Shown here one piece after another: positions 1 through 7,923 of a DNA stretch of 64,000 nucleotides. Where the stretch lies: assembly GCA_045546275.1 (NCBI GenBank), contig JAZQCM010000025.1:1-64000 (forward strand), read 5' to 3'. A model generated the notes under the pieces. That model was not told the DNA's origin. It did no database searches and saw only the letters and a list, made by a program, of their open reading frames with translations. This stretch comes from RGIG1927 sp045546275 (lineage in GTDB: Bacteria > Bacillota > Clostridia > UMGS1883). Position 1 is the first letter of the stretch; the number at the start of each line of letters is the position of its first letter. The position numbers were made by a program, and so were the translations under genes.

Positions 1-15
1 TATTTTCTGTATAAT

Positions 16-56
16 AAATGAAAACACCCATGCTATTTGCATAGGTGTTTTCATTT
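16..56 (-). terminator. Terminator of tRNA-Leu
   Basis: An 18-bp near-perfect inverted repeat (arms 16-33 and 39-56, five-base loop) begins just past the CCA end of the tRNA-Leu gene and is followed on the minus strand by a U-rich run. Position and shape fit a Rho-independent terminator. Confidence 0.7.
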
Positions 57-57
57 A

Positions 58-140
58 TGGTGCGAGAGGCGGGACTTGAACCCGCATGGTCTCCCACACG
101 CACCTTAAACGTGCGCGTCTGCCGATTCCGCCACTCTCGC
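58..140 (-). tRNA. tRNA-Leu, anticodon AAG (positions 106-104)
   Basis: Read on the minus strand this folds as a class II tRNA. The acceptor arm GCGAGAG (140-134) pairs with CUCUCGC (68-62), there is a long variable arm, the T-loop GUUCAAGUC is present, and CCA is encoded at 60-58. Aligned column by column with E. coli tRNA-Leu(CAG), the anticodon stem CACGU/GCGUG encloses the loop UUAAGGU, so the anticodon is AAG. That reads CUU directly, and also CUC/CUA if A34 becomes inosine. Shifting the loop to give UAA would create an A-C mismatch in the stem, so AAG is preferred. Confidence 0.9.
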
Positions 141-169
141 AAATATATTCGCTTTTCACGACAAGAGTT

Positions 170-198
170 ATTATAGCAGGAGTTTGAATGTTTGTCAA
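170..198 (-). promoter_or_regulatory. Sigma-A promoter of tRNA-Leu
   Basis: On the minus strand TTGACA (198-193), a 17-bp spacer and TATAAT (175-170) form a perfect consensus promoter about 30 bp upstream of the tRNA-Leu 5' end. Confidence 0.85.
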
Positions 199-240
199 CA
201 CAAAATTTCAGTATTTTTAAATTTATTTTTGCAGATTTTC

Positions 241-269
241 TTGCAAGATTTTGTATTTTCCTGTATAAT
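241..269 (+). promoter_or_regulatory. Sigma-A promoter of the 292-1020 gene
   Basis: TTGCAA (241-246), a 17-bp spacer and TATAAT (264-269). The predicted transcript starts only about 15 nt before the start codon, so the ribosome binding site is almost at the mRNA 5' end. Confidence 0.75.
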
Positions 270-291
270 TTTGAAAGAAAGGTGTGGTTTT

Positions 292-1020
292 ATGAATAAA
301 AATGATTTGCAGAATAAATATTCCCAATCCCGCGGAAATTTGCTGGTTCTCATCGTGTTGACGGTTGTAAACATAGCAATACTTTTTACCGATATGAACA
401 CAATGTTTCTTTTTTCATTTACTATTCCTTACTGGTTTTCCGCTTTTGCCTATTTCCTTGAGCTTCATACGCTTTACATAGTGGCAGCGGTATTTCTGAT
501 TGTTTATTTAGCTTGTTGGTTTTTCTCAAAAAAGCATTTTGGTTGGTTTATTCCGGCACTTATTCTTTTTATTCTCGACATTGTTTATCTTGTGTATATA
601 ACAATTGATATGGGCGAAGGTGGAAATATCTTTGACATTGTTATTCATATTTGGGCATTGTATTATCTTGTTATGGGCATTATAAATGGTTACAAGCTTA
701 AGAAGCTTCCCGATGCATCTATTAGCGAAGATAACACACTTGCCAATTCAACTCCCTTACGCTTAGCTGAAGATGTAAAGCACAGAGTGTTACTTGAAGC
801 AGATTATAATTCGCATAAGATTTGCTATCGTCGTACAAAGGGAGTGAATGAATTTATTATTGACAACTATGTGTACGGAGAGTATAAAAAAATAGTTGAG
901 TTTCCTCATAATCTTTGCGCAAGGATTGATAACCTTGACATTTGCGCAGGTTATGACGGTCATCATAGCTATATCAAAGTAAATGGTGAAACAATTGCAA
1001 AGAAAACAAGATTAGTATAA
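292..1020 (+). CDS. Hypothetical membrane protein with four predicted helices
   Basis: The product has about 242 residues. I chose the ATG at 292 because it follows AAAGAAAGGTG at a good distance and the promoter; the frame is open further upstream to 184, but that stretch overlaps the promoter. Residues about 15-140 contain four hydrophobic segments, the last two separated by a short acidic loop (DMGEGG). The remaining roughly 90 residues are polar and probably form a small soluble domain. I do not recognise the family. It is a single-gene unit between its own promoter and the terminator at 1034-1062, so neighbours give no clue to its role. Confidence 0.75.
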   Translation: MNKNDLQNKYSQSRGNLLVLIVLTVVNIAILFTDMNTMFLFSFTIPYWFSAFAYFLELHTLYIVAAVFLIVYLACWFFSKKHFGWFIPALILFILDIVYLVYITIDMGEGGNIFDIVIHIWALYYLVMGIINGYKLKKLPDASISEDNTLANSTPLRLAEDVKHRVLLEADYNSHKICYRRTKGVNEFIIDNYVYGEYKKIVEFPHNLCARIDNLDICAGYDGHHSYIKVNGETIAKKTRLV

Positions 1021-1033
1021 AAAACTACATTAG

Positions 1034-1062
1034 AAAAGGGTGTTGCATTGCAACACCCTTTT
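1034..1062. terminator. Bidirectional terminator between convergent genes
   Basis: A 14-bp perfect palindrome, AAAAGGGTGTTGCA and its complement with essentially no spacer, lies between the plus-strand membrane-protein gene and the minus-strand S1 gene. A/T runs flank it on both sides, so it can end transcription from either direction. Confidence 0.85.
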
Positions 1063-1063
1063 A

Positions 1064-1492
1064 TTAATTATTTCCTCTTCTGTAGCTACCGCGCTTAGCG
1101 TCGGTATTACGCTTTATATCCTGCATTCTTTCATCGCTTGTTGTCTTGAACTTAGCCATTTTTTCTTCGAAAGACAAAGCCATAAACTGTTCATCGGAAC
1201 GACGGGTAAAATCAACCTCGGCAGGAACGCCTGAAAAAGCAGGAGCCTTTGCCCTGGGTTCAACCGCCTTCTTTATTGAAAGACTGATTTTTCCGTTAGG
1301 TTCAACTGTAAGGATTTTAACTTTAACAACCTGTCCAACAGTAAGGTGTTCCTTAATATCCTTTACATAATTGCGGGCAACTTCGGAAATATGTACAAGA
1401 CCTGACTTCCCCTCAGGCAAATCAACAAATGCACCAAACCCTGTTATACCCGAAACTTTACCTTCTACAATAGCACCAATTTCCAACGACAT
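1064..1492 (-). CDS. S1-domain RNA-binding protein (YugI/GSP13-like)
   Basis: The product has 142 residues. Residues 1-75 form an S1 RNA-binding domain with the classic opening EIGAIVEGKVSGITGFGAFV and the VHISEVA motif. The C-terminal half is charged and ends in an Arg/Gly-rich tail (KRGSYRRGNN), typical of proteins that contact RNA or ribosomes. In Firmicutes a protein of this size with a single S1 domain usually lies directly downstream of divIC, as here (35-bp gap). It is the last gene of the yabP-yabQ-divIC run. A ribosome-associated role is inferred from the family (B. subtilis YugI). The ATG at 1492 is preceded by AAGGAC. Confidence 0.88.
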   Translation of the reverse strand: MSLEIGAIVEGKVSGITGFGAFVDLPEGKSGLVHISEVARNYVKDIKEHLTVGQVVKVKILTVEPNGKISLSIKKAVEPRAKAPAFSGVPAEVDFTRRSDEQFMALSFEEKMAKFKTTSDERMQDIKRNTDAKRGSYRRGNN

Positions 1493-1527
1493 GAATGTCC
1501 TTATCTCCCTTCAACTTTACAGTTTTA

Positions 1528-1791
1528 TCACTCTGTTTCTCTGAATACGACTTCGTCCGATCGAACATAACCTAATCGCTCTCTCGCAACATCCTCAATA
1601 AATTCATCGGACATGTACGTATTTTCCTGAGTTTCAAGTTCGGCTTTTCTTTCGTTCATAGCCTCGATGGAAGCATCAAGTCTATCAACCTCAGCCTTCT
1701 TTTTGTTGATTGTAATTTGCTGTGAAACAACAGTTGTTACCGCACAGGCAATCACAATTCCCCAAAAAATCCAACGTACTTTCTTATTCAA
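1528..1791 (-). CDS. divIC: Septum formation initiator DivIC/FtsB family
   Basis: A short bitopic division protein: a few cytoplasmic residues, one transmembrane helix (WIFWGIVIACAVTTVV), then an extracytoplasmic coiled coil (INKKKAEVDRLDASIEAMNE) and the conserved C-terminal segment EFIEDVARERLGYVRSDEVVF. DivIC joins FtsL and DivIB/FtsQ in the divisome. The start is uncertain. A TTG at 1791 has a GTGGGGT ribosome-binding-like sequence 6 nt upstream and gives 87 residues; a second TTG at 1815 has no visible site. It lies between yabQ and the S1 gene, the usual clostridial order. Confidence 0.88.
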   Translation of the reverse strand: MNKKVRWIFWGIVIACAVTTVVSQQITINKKKAEVDRLDASIEAMNERKAELETQENTYMSDEFIEDVARERLGYVRSDEVVFRETE

Positions 1792-1854
1792 TGAAATACC
1801 CCACTTTCGTAACAAAAATACTATAACGTATTTTTTTAAATTTGTAAAGAGTTT

Positions 1855-2364
1855 TTACATCATTTTCAGTCTTTTTTTTACAGTTTTTTTGTTTTTTTCT
1901 CTCTTTAAAGCTCGTTTTTTCCGTATTTTTTTAAAGGTGGTCATGGTTTTAATTGTTTTATCCTCAAAAAGCTTTGCAAAAGTTGCCAAAAGCCTCATAA
2001 CAAGCATTATGGGTTTATAAATAAGCTTTGCAACAAAGCATATGAGAACAATTAAAAAATCCAATACTTTTTCCAATAAAAACCTCTCAATTTTTGAGAA
2101 CAGCTTGTGATAAATAACCACACCTATTACTATTCCGATAACCTGATAATACCTCACTGCCCCAAAATTAACCTTTACCCCTGTAACAAAAACCAGTAAA
2201 AACGCAATTATCAGGTACAAAAAATCAAGTGCATTTACAACAAATTTATTGTTTTTTGTTCTATGCCTTATTACGTAAAAAACATCAAAGAGTACAACAC
2301 ACAAAACACCCACAATAAGACTTATAAGAAAAACTCTCCCCTGTGCCGAATCGGATACTGTCAT
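1855..2364 (-). CDS. yabQ: Spore cortex biosynthesis protein YabQ
   Basis: The product has 169 residues with about four hydrophobic helices in residues 10-130 and a very basic C-terminal tail (KKRALKREKNKKTVKKR). YabQ is an inner-spore-membrane protein required for cortex peptidoglycan formation in Bacillus. The start codon overlaps the yabP stop (TAATG), so the two genes are translationally coupled. An AGGAAGGA site lies about 10 nt upstream of the ATG. Identification rests on topology, length, the basic tail and the yabP-yabQ-divIC context, because YabQ sequences diverge strongly. Confidence 0.88.
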   Translation of the reverse strand: MTVSDSAQGRVFLISLIVGVLCVVLFDVFYVIRHRTKNNKFVVNALDFLYLIIAFLLVFVTGVKVNFGAVRYYQVIGIVIGVVIYHKLFSKIERFLLEKVLDFLIVLICFVAKLIYKPIMLVMRLLATFAKLFEDKTIKTMTTFKKIRKKRALKREKNKKTVKKRLKMM

Positions 2365-2630
2365 TATTTAAACATCCTTCCTAAGAGTCCTTCCTTTTTA
2401 CCTGTGCTTTTGGTGTATGTAATACTTGTAATTTTATTTGCCGTAATTTCCGCCTCTCCCTTTTCCTTCGACACGTTTTCCACTTTAAGGTTATTTCCCT
2501 TGACATGCAAGGTTTCGCTTTTAAGCTTTACTGTTATCTCGGTGTCGTTAAAGCTTACCACCTCATCAACTGCAGTAATTGTCATTCTTTCACGGTTTTC
2601 CATTGTTAAATTGTGCATTATTTCTTCCAT
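2364..2630 (-). CDS. yabP: Spore cortex/coat protein YabP
   Basis: The product has 88 residues, starting at the ATG at 2630 seven bases after GGGAGG. The sequence shows the YabP/YqfC fold pattern: HNLTMENRERMTITAVDEVVSF, then DTEITVKLKSETLHVKGNNLKV with a basic end. YabP is needed for spore cortex assembly, and its YqfC relative acts in the same stage. It overlaps yabQ by one base. Its Shine-Dalgarno sequence is the 3' arm of a hairpin that also looks like the uvrA terminator. A sigma-E-like -10 (CATATAAT, complement of 2652-2659) sits just upstream, but I cannot make a convincing -35. Confidence 0.9.
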   Translation of the reverse strand: MEEIMHNLTMENRERMTITAVDEVVSFNDTEITVKLKSETLHVKGNNLKVENVSKEKGEAEITANKITSITYTKSTGKKEGLLGRMFK

Positions 2631-2637
2631 ACAAAAA

Positions 2638-2667
2638 CCTCCCATACATAATTATATGCGCGGGAGG
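2638..2667 (-). terminator. uvrA terminator hairpin overlapping the yabP ribosome binding site
   Basis: On the minus strand CCTCCC (2667-2662) and GGGAGG (2643-2638) form a GC-rich stem with an 18-nt loop, followed directly by UUUUUGU. It begins 8 bases after the uvrA stop codon. The 3' arm is the Shine-Dalgarno sequence of yabP, so the hairpin would also hide it in read-through mRNA. Confidence 0.6.
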
Positions 2668-2675
2668 CTTTGTTA

Positions 2676-5516
2676 TTACTTTCGGTTTAATACATCCTTC
2701 AAGAACTGACCTGTGTAAGATTTTTCACACATTGCTACTTTTTCGGGAGTGCCTGTCACAACAATTGTTCCGCCGGCATTTCCGCCCTCGGGACCCATAT
2801 CTATAATATGGTCTGCGCTCTTGATAACATCAAGGTTGTGCTCAATAACAACAATTGTGTTTCCGTTGTCAACAAGCTTGTTAAGCATTGTGATAAGACG
2901 GTGAACATCGGCTGTGTGAAGTCCTGTTGTAGGTTCGTCAAGTATATATATTGTTTTGCCTGTGGGCCTTTTTGCAAGCTCTGTTGCAAGTTTTACTCTT
3001 TGTGCTTCGCCACCCGACAAGGTTGTTGACGGCTGACCAATTTTAATATAACCTAAGCCAACGTCCTTTAAAACATCAAGTCGTCTTTTGATTTTGGGAA
3101 TGCTTTCAAAAAATTCAACACCCTCATCAACAGTCATTTCAAGAACATCGGCAATGCTCTTGCCCTTGAACTTTACCTCCAAGGTTTCACGGTTGTATCT
3201 TTTGCCCTTACATACCTCGCAGGGCACATAAACGTCGGGCAAAAAGTGCATTTCAATTTTCAAAATACCATCACCTGAGCAGGCTTCGCATCTGCCGCCA
3301 CGCACATTGAAGGAAAATCTTCCTGCCTGATAGCCTCGCATTTTTGCATCGGGAGTTGATGCAAAAAGCTCACGTATGTCGCTGAAAAGACCTGTGTAAG
3401 TTGCGGGGTTACTTCTGGGGGTTCTGCCTATTGGCGACTGGTCAATGTTGATTACCTTATCAAGAAATTCCAAGCCTTCAATGCCTTTGTGCTTACCTGC
3501 CACAGTATGGGCACGGTTCAATTCATACGCAAGGCGGTTGTACAAAACAGAGTTTACCAAGCTGCTCTTGCCCGAGCCTGAAACACCTGTTACGCACACA
3601 AACTTACCAAGAGGTATCGACACGTCAATATTTTTAAGGTTATTTTCAGCAGCACCCAAAACCTTTAAAACATTGCCGTTACCCTCTCTTCTTTTTAAGG
3701 GCACAGGGATTTTTTTCTTGCCTGAAAGGTAAGCACCTGTAAGTGAATTTTCGCATTTAATAATGTCATCACAGGTTCCTTCTGCAATAATTTCACCACC
3801 GTGAATACCCGCTCTCGGTCCCACGTCCACAATGTGGTCTGCGGCACGCATTGTGTCCTCGTCGTGCTCAACCACAATAAGGGTGTTACCTAAATCTCTC
3901 AGACCTTTAAGCGACTCCAAAAGTTTTCCGTTATCTCGCTGGTGAAGGCCAATACTGGGCTCGTCAAGAATGTACATAACGCCAACAAGTCCTGAGCCTA
4001 TTTGTGTTGCAAGGCGTATTCTTTGCGCTTCGCCACCCGAAAGAGTGCCTGATGAGCGTGTTAAGGTTAAGTATTCCAAGCCAACATTTTTCAAAAACTG
4101 CAGTCTCAAAACAATTTCTTTTATTATTTGTTCGGAAATAGTTTTCTGCATGTGGGTAAACTGGTCGGGAAGCTTTTTCACAAACTCAATTTCATCGCTT
4201 ACCGCCATGTCACAAAGCTCATGAATGTTAAGTCCGCCAACTGTCACAGCTAAGGTTTCTTTTTTAAGCCTTTTACCCTCACATGCGTCGCAGGGAATTT
4301 CACGCATTAAGCCTTCAATATCCATCTTTACCCAATCGGAATTTGTTTCATCATAACGACGCTGCAGGTTGTTAACCAAGCCTTCAAACTGAATGTTTCT
4401 GTGCCTTACATTTCCGCTTTCGCTTACATATTCAACCTCAATGGTGTCCTTACCTGTTCCGTAAAGGATTATCTGAATAACCTCACGGGGCAAGTTTTTA
4501 ACAGGTGTATTAAGTTTAAAATCATACTTTTTAGAAAGTGCTTTGTATACAGCATTGGCAACAGAGGTATCCTTGTCGGCAGCTCTCCAGCCACTTACTG
4601 CAAATGCACCCTCCAAAATTGAAAGCTCGCTTGAAACAAGAACAAGCTTTGGGTCAATCTTTTTCAAAACACCAAGACCTGAGCAAACAGGGCATGCACC
4701 AAAGGGACTGTTAAAGGAGAATGTTCTTGGTGAAAATTCGTCTATACTCACACCGCAATCGGGGCAGGCATAGTTTTGTGAAAATAGAATTTCATCTTCT
4801 TCTGTTAAAACAATTACAAGTCCTCCTGCAAGATGAAGCGCCAGCTCTAACGACTGAGTAAGTCGTGACACAATTTCCTCTTTTATTATGAGTCGGTCAA
4901 TGACTATTTCAATATTGTGTCTTTTTTGCTTATCAAGCTTTATTTCCTCGCTGAGCTCGTACAAAATGCCGTCTACCCTTACTCTTACGTAGCCGCTTTT
5001 CTTTGCATTTTCAAAAATTTTAACATGCTCACCCTTTTTTGCCCTTATAACGGGAGCCAAAACCTGAATACGGCTTCTTTCGGGCAAGCTCATAACTCGG
5101 TCAACAATCTGGTCAATGGTTTGCTTTTCGATTTTCTTTCCGCATTTATGACAATGAGGCACACCACAGCGTGCATAGAGTAGTCGCAAATAGTCGGAAA
5201 TTTCGGTTACTGTACCAACTGTTGAACGAGGGTTTTTGCTTGTGGTTTTCTGGTCAATACAAATTGCAGGCGAAAGACCTGTTATTTCATCAACGTCGGG
5301 CTTTTCCATCTGACCCAAAAACTGGCGTGCATAGGATGAAAGTGACTCAACGTATCGTCTCTGACCTTCGGCAAAAATTGTGTCGAATGCAAGGCTTGTT
5401 TTACCTGAGCCCGACACGCCCGTGAATACAGTAAGAGTGTTTCTCGGTATTTTAACATTGACATTTTTTAAGTTGTTTGCCCTTGCACCTTTTACTTCAA
5501 TAAAATCACTTATCAT
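2676..5516 (-). CDS. uvrA: Excinuclease ABC subunit UvrA
   Basis: The product has 946 residues, the normal UvrA length. It has two ABC ATPase halves. The first has Walker A GVSGSGKTSLAFDT near residue 35 and signature LSGGEAQRIRLATQ; the second has GVSGSGKSSLVNSV near residue 640 and LSGGEAQRVKLATE. Zinc-binding cysteine clusters are visible in CPDCG...CPVCSGLG and CEACSGDG...CEVCKGKR. UvrA recognises bulky DNA damage and loads UvrB in nucleotide excision repair. It starts 3 bp after uvrB, and its ribosome binding site AGAAGGTG lies inside the end of uvrB, so the pair is one operon. uvrC is not in the window. Confidence 0.98.
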   Translation of the reverse strand: MISDFIEVKGARANNLKNVNVKIPRNTLTVFTGVSGSGKTSLAFDTIFAEGQRRYVESLSSYARQFLGQMEKPDVDEITGLSPAICIDQKTTSKNPRSTVGTVTEISDYLRLLYARCGVPHCHKCGKKIEKQTIDQIVDRVMSLPERSRIQVLAPVIRAKKGEHVKIFENAKKSGYVRVRVDGILYELSEEIKLDKQKRHNIEIVIDRLIIKEEIVSRLTQSLELALHLAGGLVIVLTEEDEILFSQNYACPDCGVSIDEFSPRTFSFNSPFGACPVCSGLGVLKKIDPKLVLVSSELSILEGAFAVSGWRAADKDTSVANAVYKALSKKYDFKLNTPVKNLPREVIQIILYGTGKDTIEVEYVSESGNVRHRNIQFEGLVNNLQRRYDETNSDWVKMDIEGLMREIPCDACEGKRLKKETLAVTVGGLNIHELCDMAVSDEIEFVKKLPDQFTHMQKTISEQIIKEIVLRLQFLKNVGLEYLTLTRSSGTLSGGEAQRIRLATQIGSGLVGVMYILDEPSIGLHQRDNGKLLESLKGLRDLGNTLIVVEHDEDTMRAADHIVDVGPRAGIHGGEIIAEGTCDDIIKCENSLTGAYLSGKKKIPVPLKRREGNGNVLKVLGAAENNLKNIDVSIPLGKFVCVTGVSGSGKSSLVNSVLYNRLAYELNRAHTVAGKHKGIEGLEFLDKVINIDQSPIGRTPRSNPATYTGLFSDIRELFASTPDAKMRGYQAGRFSFNVRGGRCEACSGDGILKIEMHFLPDVYVPCEVCKGKRYNRETLEVKFKGKSIADVLEMTVDEGVEFFESIPKIKRRLDVLKDVGLGYIKIGQPSTTLSGGEAQRVKLATELAKRPTGKTIYILDEPTTGLHTADVHRLITMLNKLVDNGNTIVVIEHNLDVIKSADHIIDMGPEGGNAGGTIVVTGTPEKVAMCEKSYTGQFLKDVLNRK

Positions 5517-5519
5517 TTT

Positions 5520-7469
5520 TTACACCTTCTTTTCTCGTTTAAGCTTCAGTATTCTGTCACGAATTCTTGCAGCATCCTCAAACCTTAATTCCTCCGATGC
5601 CTGAAGCATTGCTTTTGTGAGCTTTTCAATAATTTCTTTATTTTCGGGAGCTTTATCAGTATCCTTTTCCTCGTGGACTGCAGCAATGGTTTCGGCAATT
5701 GCCTTCACAATGGTTTTTGGTGTTATGTTGTGCTTTTTGTTATATTCGTCCTGAATTTTTCTTCTTCTTTCGGTTTCGTCAATGGCTTTTCTCATGGAGT
5801 CGGTTATTGTGTCGGCATACATAATAACCTCGCCCTTGTCGTTTCGTGCGGCTCTTCCCACAGTCTGTATAAGACTGGTTTCGCTTCGTAAAAAGCCTTC
5901 CTTGTCCGCATCAAGAATTGCCACAAGTGAAACCTCGGGCAAGTCCAAGCCTTCTCTTAAAAGATTAATACCCACTAAAACATCAAAAACGCCTAATCGT
6001 AAATCACGGATAATTTCCATTCTTTCCATGGTTTCCACATCGGAATGCATGTATTTTACCCTCACGCCCATGGATGCAAAGTGGTCTGTCAAATCCTCAG
6101 CCATCTTTTTTGTAAGGGTTGTAACCAGAACTCTTTCGTTGCGCTCTGTTCGTTTGTAAATTTCCCCTAACAAATCATCAACCTGACCTTCAACGGGCTT
6201 AACAGTTATTTGTGGGTCAATAAGCCCTGTGGGGCGGATAAGCTGTTCTGCAATATTAACGCTCTTTTCCTTTTCGTACAAGGCAGGTGTTGCACTTACA
6301 TATATTGCCTGGTTAATTCTTTCTTCAAATTCTTTAAAGGTCAAGGGGCGGTTGTCAAATGCACTGGGAAGACGGAACCCGTATTCAACAAGACTTTCCT
6401 TTCGGCTTCTGTCCCCTGCGTACATTGCCCTTACCTGAGGGATTGTAACATGGCTTTCGTCCACAACCAAAAGAAAGTCGTCAGGGAAATAGTCAATAAG
6501 AGTGTAAGGCGCACTGCCCGGCTTACGGCCACTAATGTGCCTTGAATAGTTTTCAATGCCTGAGCAATAGCCGATTTCGCGCATCATTTCAATGTCATAT
6601 TCTGTTCTTTCGCCAATTCGCTGTGCCTCCAAAAGACGCTGTTCACTTCGGAAATATTCAAGTCTTTCGTCAAGCTCCTCACGGATTGACGCAATTGCCG
6701 CCTCACGTTTTTCCTTTGTTGTAACATAGTGCGACGCAGGATAAATACCAATGTGGTCACGGGTGCCTATAACCTCGCCTGTTAAGGTGTCAATTTCGCT
6801 TATACGGTCAATCTCATCACCGAAAAATTCAATTCTCACAGCGTTTTCGCCACTGTTTGAGGGAAAAACCTCCAAAACATCGCCATGCACACGGAATTTG
6901 CCACGTACAAAGTTAATGTCGTTTCTTTCGTACTGCATTTCCACAAGGCGGTTAATAACCTCGCCCATATCCTTTTCCATGCCGGGACGAAGAGAAATAA
7001 TCATGGTGGAATAATCCTCAGGGTCACCCAAGCCGTAAATACAGCTTACCGATGCTACAACTATTACATCACGCCTTTCAAAAAGGGCAGTTGTTGCACT
7101 GTGACGAAGCTTATCAATTTCTTCGTTAAGCTGTGCATCCTTTTCAATATAGGTGTCGCTGGCGTAAATGTACGCTTCGGGCTGATAGTAGTCATAATAT
7201 GAAACAAAGTATTCAACTGCATTTTCGGGAAAAAACTCCTTAAATTCGCTGCAAAGCTGAGCCGCAAGGGTTTTGTTGTGAGCAAGCACAAGGGTTGGCT
7301 TGTTAACCTTTTCAATAACATTTGCAATGGTAAAGGTTTTACCTGAGCCTGTTACGCCCAAAAGTATCTGCCCTTTGTCCCCTCGCATTACACCTTCGGC
7401 TAATTTTTCAATTGCCTGTGGCTGGTCACCTGAGGGCTTGTATTCTGAATGAAGTATGAATTTATCCAT
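5520..7469 (-). CDS. uvrB: Excinuclease ABC subunit UvrB
   Basis: The product has 649 residues. It is a superfamily 2 helicase-like protein with Walker A LGVTGSGKTFTIANV near residue 40, the damage-verifying beta-hairpin region YYDYYQPEAYIYASDTYIEK near 93-112, the DESH box, the C-terminal helicase motif VGRAARN, and a UVR domain at the end (ASEELRFEDAARIRDRIL) for UvrC contact. UvrB verifies lesions delivered by UvrA and recruits UvrC. The ATG follows GGTGGTG. A consensus promoter lies at 7500-7528. I see no Gram-positive LexA box in the upstream 190 bp. Confidence 0.98.
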   Translation of the reverse strand: MDKFILHSEYKPSGDQPQAIEKLAEGVMRGDKGQILLGVTGSGKTFTIANVIEKVNKPTLVLAHNKTLAAQLCSEFKEFFPENAVEYFVSYYDYYQPEAYIYASDTYIEKDAQLNEEIDKLRHSATTALFERRDVIVVASVSCIYGLGDPEDYSTMIISLRPGMEKDMGEVINRLVEMQYERNDINFVRGKFRVHGDVLEVFPSNSGENAVRIEFFGDEIDRISEIDTLTGEVIGTRDHIGIYPASHYVTTKEKREAAIASIREELDERLEYFRSEQRLLEAQRIGERTEYDIEMMREIGYCSGIENYSRHISGRKPGSAPYTLIDYFPDDFLLVVDESHVTIPQVRAMYAGDRSRKESLVEYGFRLPSAFDNRPLTFKEFEERINQAIYVSATPALYEKEKSVNIAEQLIRPTGLIDPQITVKPVEGQVDDLLGEIYKRTERNERVLVTTLTKKMAEDLTDHFASMGVRVKYMHSDVETMERMEIIRDLRLGVFDVLVGINLLREGLDLPEVSLVAILDADKEGFLRSETSLIQTVGRAARNDKGEVIMYADTITDSMRKAIDETERRRKIQDEYNKKHNITPKTIVKAIAETIAAVHEEKDTDKAPENKEIIEKLTKAMLQASEELRFEDAARIRDRILKLKREKKV

Positions 7470-7499
7470 ATTATCACCACCTGTTCCTTTAGTCTATCT

Positions 7500-7528
7500 A
7501 TTATATCACAGGAGAAAAAACATTTCAA
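7500..7528 (-). promoter_or_regulatory. Sigma-A promoter of uvrB-uvrA
   Basis: On the minus strand TTGAAA (7528-7523), 17-bp spacer, TATAAT (7505-7500), with an extended TG motif before the -10. It drives uvrB, which starts 31 bp downstream. Confidence 0.8.
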
Positions 7529-7601
7529 TAGTGCTTATAAAGGTTTAAAAGGAATATTATTACACATGAAAAATAATTTTAAAATTATTTTAAAAAAAGT
7601 G

Positions 7602-7630
7602 TTGACAAACCATTCCCTTTTTGCTATACT
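7602..7630 (+). promoter_or_regulatory. Sigma-A promoter of the tRNA-Val/tRNA-Asp unit
   Basis: TTGACA (7602-7607), 17-bp spacer, TATACT (7625-7630), 28 bp upstream of tRNA-Val. Confidence 0.85.
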
Positions 7631-7658
7631 AATGATGTTGTCACTGAGGCAACAAAAT

Positions 7659-7734
7659 GGGAGTTTAGCTCAGCTGGGAGAGCATCTGCCTTACAAGCAG
7701 AGGGTCAGAGGTTCGAGTCCTCTAACTCCCACCA
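7659..7734 (+). tRNA. tRNA-Val, anticodon UAC (7692-7694)
   Basis: A 76-nt canonical cloverleaf. The acceptor arm GGGAGTT pairs with AACTCCC, the anticodon stem CTGCC/AGCAG region encloses TTACAAG, the T-loop GTTCGAGTC is present and CCA is encoded. It is the first gene of a two-tRNA transcript. Confidence 0.97.
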
Positions 7735-7742
7735 TTTTTTTT

Positions 7743-7819
7743 GGCCCGGTAGCTCAGTTGGTTAGAGCGCCAGCCTGTCACGCTGGAGGTCGAGGGTTCG
7801 AGCCCCTTCCGGGTCGCCA
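7743..7819 (+). tRNA. tRNA-Asp, anticodon GUC (7777-7779)
   Basis: A 77-nt cloverleaf, 8 bp after tRNA-Val. The acceptor arm GGCCCGG pairs with CCGGGTC, the anticodon stem CCAGC/GCTGG encloses CTGTCAC, and the T-loop GTTCGAGCC and encoded CCA are present. A terminator follows immediately. Confidence 0.97.
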
Positions 7820-7851
7820 AAAAAGCATTCATCATTCGATGAATGCTTTTT
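7820..7851 (+). terminator. Terminator of the tRNA-Val/tRNA-Asp unit
   Basis: A 14-bp perfect stem AAAAAGCATTCATC / GATGAATGCTTTTT with a 4-nt loop and a T-rich run. Confidence 0.9.
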
Positions 7852-7891
7852 TATTTTTTCCCTATTACTTCTTCACTATTCCCTACATACA

Positions 7892-7919
7892 AAAACCGCA
7901 CAGAATACTGTGCGGTTTT
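7892..7919 (-). terminator. Terminator of the 2060-residue LRR protein gene
   Basis: A 12-bp stem AAAACCGCACAG / CTGTGCGGTTTT with a 4-nt loop, 4 bp beyond the stop codon. A/T runs on both sides make it potentially bidirectional. Confidence 0.88.
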
Positions 7920-7923
7920 CATT

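Noticed and set aside
184..291. Upstream extension of the 292-1020 membrane protein
   Set aside because: The extra 36 codons overlap the promoter (-35 at 241, -10 at 264), and a good ribosome binding site serves the ATG at 292.
7470..7601. LexA/SOS box upstream of uvrB
   Set aside because: I searched by eye for GAAC-N4-GTTC-type sites and found none. DNA-damage control may exist but is not visible.
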